Origin: JBAWAP01 sp049589355
Lineage (GTDB): Bacteria > Chloroflexota > Anaerolineae > VGOG01
Direction: 5' to 3'
DNA length: 8,713 bases
Assembly (NCBI GenBank): GCA_049589355.1
Contig: JBAWAP010000051.1
Span: forward strand, 1-8,713
A program made the position numbers and the translations under genes. Position 1 is the first letter of the stretch. Every line of letters starts with the position of its first letter. Below, piece by piece: positions 5,590-8,713 of the stretch. The notes under the pieces were generated by a model that was given only the letters and a program-made list of their open reading frames with translations, had not been told where the DNA came from and ran no database searches.

Positions 5590-8427
5590 TCACTCCATCT
5601 CCAGCCAGTTCCTGCCCACCTTCATATCCACCTTCAGCGGCGCGTCAAGTTGGAAGGCCCCTTCCATGATGGACTTGACCAGAGGTGCGACCACTTCCAG
5701 CTCGCCCTCGGGCACCTCCAGGACCAGCTCGTCGTGGACCTGGAGAGTCATGCCGCTCTTCAAGCCTCGGTCCTTCAGAGCCTGGTGCAGCCGGATCATG
5801 GCGATCTTGATGATGTCGGCCGCGGAACCCTGAATGGGAGCGTTAATGGCCATTCGCTGGGCGGCGGCTCTGACGTTTTGGTGGGCCCTGCTGTCACTTT
5901 TCAACTCGGGGAAGTAGCGCCGCCGGCCCAGGAGGGTCTCCACGTAGCCCAGATCGCGAGCCTTGCGCTTGGTCTCGTCGAGGTAGGCTTTGACCCGCGA
6001 GTATTTGGCAAAGTATTCCTCGATAAAGCGATCTGCCTCCTTCTGGGAAAGCCCTGTCCGCCAGGCCATGCCGTAGCCGCTCATGCCGTAGCTGATTCCA
6101 AAGTTTATGCTTTTGGCCACGCGCCGCATCTCCCGATCCACTTTGTCCAAGGGCACGTCGAAGAGAAAAGCAGCAGTGCTGGTATGGATATCCTCACCAC
6201 GCGCGAAGGTCTCCAGCATAGCGGGGTCCTGGGAGATGTGAGCCAGGATGCGCAACTCCACCTGAGAGTAGTCAGCGGCCAGGAGCACCGAGCCCTCCTC
6301 GGCCACGAATGCGCGGCGCACCTCCCGCCCCACATCGGTGCGGATGGGGATGTTCTGCAGGTTTGGGTCGCTGGAACTGATGCGCCCGGTTACCGTCCCC
6401 GTCTGGTTGTAAGAAGTGTGCACCCGTCCCGTATCTTTATTCACCAACAACGGCAGGGCGTCCACGTAGGTGGACTTCAGCTTGGCCAGCTCCCGTTGCT
6501 CCAGGATGCGTTCTATAACCGGGTGTTGTCCTCTGAGTTTCTCCAACACACTGGCGGAGGTGGAGTAATGGCCGGATTGGGTCTTCTGCACCCCTTGGGC
6601 CGATAGCCCCAGTTTGATGAACAGGGCGTCGCTGAGTTGCTGGGTGGAGTTGATGTTGAAGGGGTAGCCTACCATCTCCTGGATCTCCCTCTCCAGGTCG
6701 CTCAGTTGCCGATGGAGCTGGCGAGACATCCCCCCCAGGTACTCTACATCCAACTTCACCCCTTTCATCTCCATCTCGGCCAGGACAGGCACCAGCGGCA
6801 TCTCCACCTCAGTGAAGAGGGGCCATAGCTCCTTCTGCCTTAGCTCAGGCTCTAGCACTTTCACCAGGCGGTGGGTCATGTCCACGTCAGCGCCAGCGTA
6901 GCTGGCCGCCTGGGCGACGGGCACCTGGGCCATGGTAACCTGCCCCTTGCCGCTGCCGATGAGGTCGGTGATAGGTTTCATCTCCACCCCCAGGCGCACC
7001 CAAGCCAGGTTCTTGAGCCCCAGATTGTGGCTGGCTGGGTCGGCCAGCCACTCGGCGATCATCGTGTCGAAGGATAGGCCCTTAACCTGTGCACCGTGGC
7101 GAGCCAGAACGGTGAGGTCGTATTTGCTGTTGTGAGCGTACTTGGCGATGGCCCCATCCTCCAGTACCGGCCTGAGCTTGTCTAATTGGTAGACTGGTAG
7201 ACTGGTAGATTGGTAGATTGGTAGATTGGTAGATTGGTTTCCCAATTTACCAGTTTCCCAATTTCCCAATTTCCCAACTTCCAGCCTATGTCCAACAGGA
7301 ACATAATACCCCTCCCCCTCCCTATCGGTCAGGGCGATGCCCACCAGGTCAGCCACCATAGCGTCGGTGCTGGTGGTTTCCACGTCCAGGGTGATGGCCG
7401 CCGCTTTTGACAGCCGAGCCACCAGCTTTTCCAGAGCTTCTTCATCTCCCACAATTTGATAGTTAGCGGGGGGTGCTTTCTCCTCCTCCTCGACCTCCTC
7501 AACTTCCCCGAACATGGCAAGCTGTTGGGGAGGTCCCCGGCGTTCCGTCTCTGGCTTGGCCTCGGAGGGAAGCCGATTCACCAGGGAGCGGAACTCTAGT
7601 TCCCTGAAGAGCTCCATCACTTTGTCCCGATTGAACTCGGCCGTCCGGCAGGCTTCTAAATCCAGCTCGATGGGCATATCGGTGACGATGGCTGCCAGGA
7701 GCTTGCTGAGGAAGGCGCTCTCGCGGCCCTCCTCCAGGGCTTTACGGAAGCGGGAGCTCTCTACCTCGTCGAGATGGGCGTAGATTCCCTCCACGCTGCC
7801 GTACTGCTGGAGGAGTTTAGTCGCCGTCTTCTCGCCGATGCCCCGCACACCGGGGATGTTGTCGGAGGTATCGCCGGTGAGGGCCTTGTAGTCAATGAGC
7901 TGTTGGGGCTTGAGGCCATAGCGGTTTTCGATACCCTCCAGATCGTACACTATGGTATCGGAAAAGACGCGGCGGGAGGTGAGCACCCGCGTGTGATCGT
8001 CAATGAGCTGGAAGGCGTCGGTGTCCCCGGTGACGATCAGGGTTTCTAACCCTTCGTGCTCGGCCTTTTGGGCCAGAGTGCCCAGCACGTCGTCCGCCTC
8101 GTAGCCCTCCACCTCAATGATGGGGATGCCCAGGGCGTGGACGATCTCGCGGATGCGGGCCATCTGGGGCCGCATTTCGTCGGGCATCTTGATGCGGTGG
8201 GCTTTATACTCCTTGTACTCTTCGTGGCGGAAGGTCTTGCCCACGTCGAAGGCCACGGCGATGTAATCGGGGTTCTCGTCGCGCAGCACGTTGAGGAGCA
8301 TGGAGGTGAAGCCAAAGACCGCGTTGGTTAGCTCGCCTTTGGAGGTGCTTAAAGTCGGCGGCAGGGCGAAGTAAGCACGATAGGCCAAAGCGTGGCCATC
8401 AATGAGCACTAATTTCCCCTTGGGCAT
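5590..8427 (-). CDS. polA: DNA polymerase I, full three-domain form
   Basis: Fills gaps, removes RNA primers and takes part in excision repair. 5' nuclease (about 1-285): VEGYEADD (106-113), IVTGDTDAFQL (131-141), and TGDTSDNIPGVRGIGEKTA (184-202) for the helix-3-turn-helix. An acidic linker (308-317) leads to the 3'-5' exonuclease, with apparently intact residues D348/E350 (LDVET), D437 (SKYD), Y510 and D514 (YAGAD). The polymerase has motif A AADYSQVELR (D719), motif B RRVAKSINFGISYG (K772, F776, Y780) and motif C QVHDELVLEV (H898-D899-E900). F776 matches the E. coli Phe762 class. Length is 945, slightly above the usual ~930, owing to about 30 repeat-encoded residues (386-415). The ATG at 8427 has GAGGGGG 8 nt upstream. 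Confidence 0.98.
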   Translation of the reverse strand: MPKGKLVLIDGHALAYRAYFALPPTLSTSKGELTNAVFGFTSMLLNVLRDENPDYIAVAFDVGKTFRHEEYKEYKAHRIKMPDEMRPQMARIREIVHALGIPIIEVEGYEADDVLGTLAQKAEHEGLETLIVTGDTDAFQLIDDHTRVLTSRRVFSDTIVYDLEGIENRYGLKPQQLIDYKALTGDTSDNIPGVRGIGEKTATKLLQQYGSVEGIYAHLDEVESSRFRKALEEGRESAFLSKLLAAIVTDMPIELDLEACRTAEFNRDKVMELFRELEFRSLVNRLPSEAKPETERRGPPQQLAMFGEVEEVEEEEKAPPANYQIVGDEEALEKLVARLSKAAAITLDVETTSTDAMVADLVGIALTDREGEGYYVPVGHRLEVGKLGNWETGKLGNQSTNLPIYQSTSLPVYQLDKLRPVLEDGAIAKYAHNSKYDLTVLARHGAQVKGLSFDTMIAEWLADPASHNLGLKNLAWVRLGVEMKPITDLIGSGKGQVTMAQVPVAQAASYAGADVDMTHRLVKVLEPELRQKELWPLFTEVEMPLVPVLAEMEMKGVKLDVEYLGGMSRQLHRQLSDLEREIQEMVGYPFNINSTQQLSDALFIKLGLSAQGVQKTQSGHYSTSASVLEKLRGQHPVIERILEQRELAKLKSTYVDALPLLVNKDTGRVHTSYNQTGTVTGRISSSDPNLQNIPIRTDVGREVRRAFVAEEGSVLLAADYSQVELRILAHISQDPAMLETFARGEDIHTSTAAFLFDVPLDKVDREMRRVAKSINFGISYGMSGYGMAWRTGLSQKEADRFIEEYFAKYSRVKAYLDETKRKARDLGYVETLLGRRRYFPELKSDSRAHQNVRAAAQRMAINAPIQGSAADIIKIAMIRLHQALKDRGLKSGMTLQVHDELVLEVPEGELEVVAPLVKSIMEGAFQLDAPLKVDMKVGRNWLEME
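7188..7277 (-). repeat. Two adjacent octamer arrays inside polA
   Basis: Six copies of an 8-bp unit (GGTAGACT twice, GGTAGATT four times; 7188-7235) are followed by five copies of TTTCCCAA (7238-7277, the second copy degenerate as TTTACCAG). The coding strand reads GKLGNWETGKLGNQ then STNLPIYQSTSLPVYQ. The position is the loop between the YYVPVGH strand and the LDKLRPVLED helix of the exonuclease domain, which is variable in the family. Because the unit is 8 bp, gain or loss of one copy would shift the frame. Confidence 0.95.
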
Positions 8428-8444
8428 TCAAAACCCCCTCGCAA

Positions 8445-8573
8445 CCAGATTTGTGACTACTCAGGCTGTCATTGCGAGCGAAGCGAAGCAATCCCCAAGC
8501 CGCAAGGAGGAGATTGCTTCGTCGCAAAAAACGCTCCTCGCAATGACACGGGCTGAGCAGTTACCCAGATTTG
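8445..8573. repeat. Palindromic dispersed repeat (core 8467-8548) in the polA leader
   Basis: The core has perfect 12-bp terminal inverted repeats, TGTCATTGCGAG (8467-8478) and CTCGCAATGACA (8537-8548), with a nested inverted repeat GCGAAGCAATC / GATTGCTTCG (8483-8493 and 8512-8521). Weaker symmetry continues outward (CTCAGGC / GGGCTGAG), and the word CCAGATTTG flanks it in direct orientation at 8445-8453 and 8565-8573, either a duplication or part of a larger unit. It has no coding capacity and looks like a MITE or REP-type element. I recall similar repeats in several bacterial groups. It lies between the polA promoter candidate and the polA start. Confidence 0.85.
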
Positions 8574-8577
8574 ACAG

Positions 8578-8664
8578 TTAAGCAGTGAGGGGACGAAGAG
8601 CCTCCACTACATCGCCATTTACCACGTAGAGGCGGCCTTCTGTCCCCGCCTTGGCTGGCTTCCA
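8578..8664 (-). other. Open stretch without a start, possible gene relic or repeat
   Basis: Between the promoter candidate and the palindromic element, one minus-strand frame reads 28 codons to a TAA, beginning WKPAKAGTEGR and ending GDVVEALRPLTA, and it looks protein-like. It is preceded directly by an in-frame TAG and has no good start or ribosome site. The RNA could also form a hairpin (GCCTC at 8600-8604 with GAGGC at 8629-8633). It may be a relic, part of a dispersed repeat, or leader RNA. The rest of 8428-8713 shows no gene. Confidence 0.25.
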
Positions 8665-8666
8665 CT

Positions 8667-8694
8667 ATTTTACCATCTTATGGCCGAAAGTCAA
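8667..8694 (-). promoter_or_regulatory. polA: Sigma-70-type promoter candidate for polA
   Basis: TTGACT (8689-8694 on the minus strand) and TAAAAT (8667-8672) are separated by 16 bp; each matches 5 of 6 consensus bases. Transcription would start near 8660 and give a leader of about 230 nt that contains the palindromic repeat. No better pair is visible nearer to polA. Confidence 0.5.
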
Positions 8695-8713
8695 CCGCTG
8701 AACCTTTCTACTC

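Noticed and set aside
5563..6606. 347-residue plus-strand open frame opposite polA
   Set aside because: It lies fully antisense to strongly conserved polymerase motifs and shows no recognisable domain; high GC keeps the opposite strand open.
7188..7277. CRISPR-like array
   Set aside because: The units are 8 bp with no spacers and lie in frame inside polA; this is a tandem repeat.
8330..8350. LSTSKG in PolA resembling a product of the CTGAGCCTGTCGAAGG repeat
   Set aside because: The DNA does not match the repeat, and TSKGE-TNAV is a conserved motif of the polymerase 5' nuclease.

Overview
The window reads as one leftward block of chromosomal housekeeping genes: every convincing gene is on the minus strand. 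From right to left it holds a polA leader region (8713-8428), full-length DNA polymerase I (8427-5590), a two-gene DUF433/DUF5615 toxin-antitoxin-like module (5545-4956), a short leader (4955-4809), and a histidine operon in the order hisZ-hisG-hisC-hisB-hisH-hisA. hisA runs off the left edge. The short-form HisG paired with HisZ, the monofunctional HisB and the composition (GC-rich coding with AT-rich repeat tracts) fit a bacterium outside the enterics. The dispersed repeats (the CTGAGCCTGTCGAAGG word, GTTCAAA heptamers, the TGTCATTGCGAG palindrome) resemble those I associate with Chloroflexota and related uncultured lineages. That placement is a moderate-to-low-confidence inference.

The his genes are packed very tightly. 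hisZ/hisG overlap by 8 nt, hisG/hisC and hisB/hisH abut, and hisC/hisB overlap as ATGA, so translational coupling is likely. HisZ+HisG form the ATP phosphoribosyltransferase (step 1), HisA is the isomerase, HisH supplies ammonia to HisF (expected just beyond the left edge), HisB dehydrates IGP and HisC transaminates. hisD, often found between hisG and hisC, is absent here. The only gap inside the operon, 110 bp between hisH and hisA, is framed by two copies of a 15-bp palindrome and holds a 27-codon candidate ORF with a strong Shine-Dalgarno whose stop overlaps the hisA start.

The most unusual property is repeat invasion of conserved enzymes. GTTCAAA-type heptamer tracts lie in frame inside hisA and hisC and at the end of hisG. 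A 24-bp STGSG-encoding repeat sits at the N-terminus of hisC and near the C-terminus of hisZ. polA carries two back-to-back octamer tandem arrays in a loop of its 3'-5' exonuclease domain. The units are 7 or 8 bp (not multiples of 3), yet all frames stay open. Wherever only one orientation of the unit is stop-free, that orientation is the one present. I see no frameshift or truncation, and the catalytic motifs of every gene are intact.
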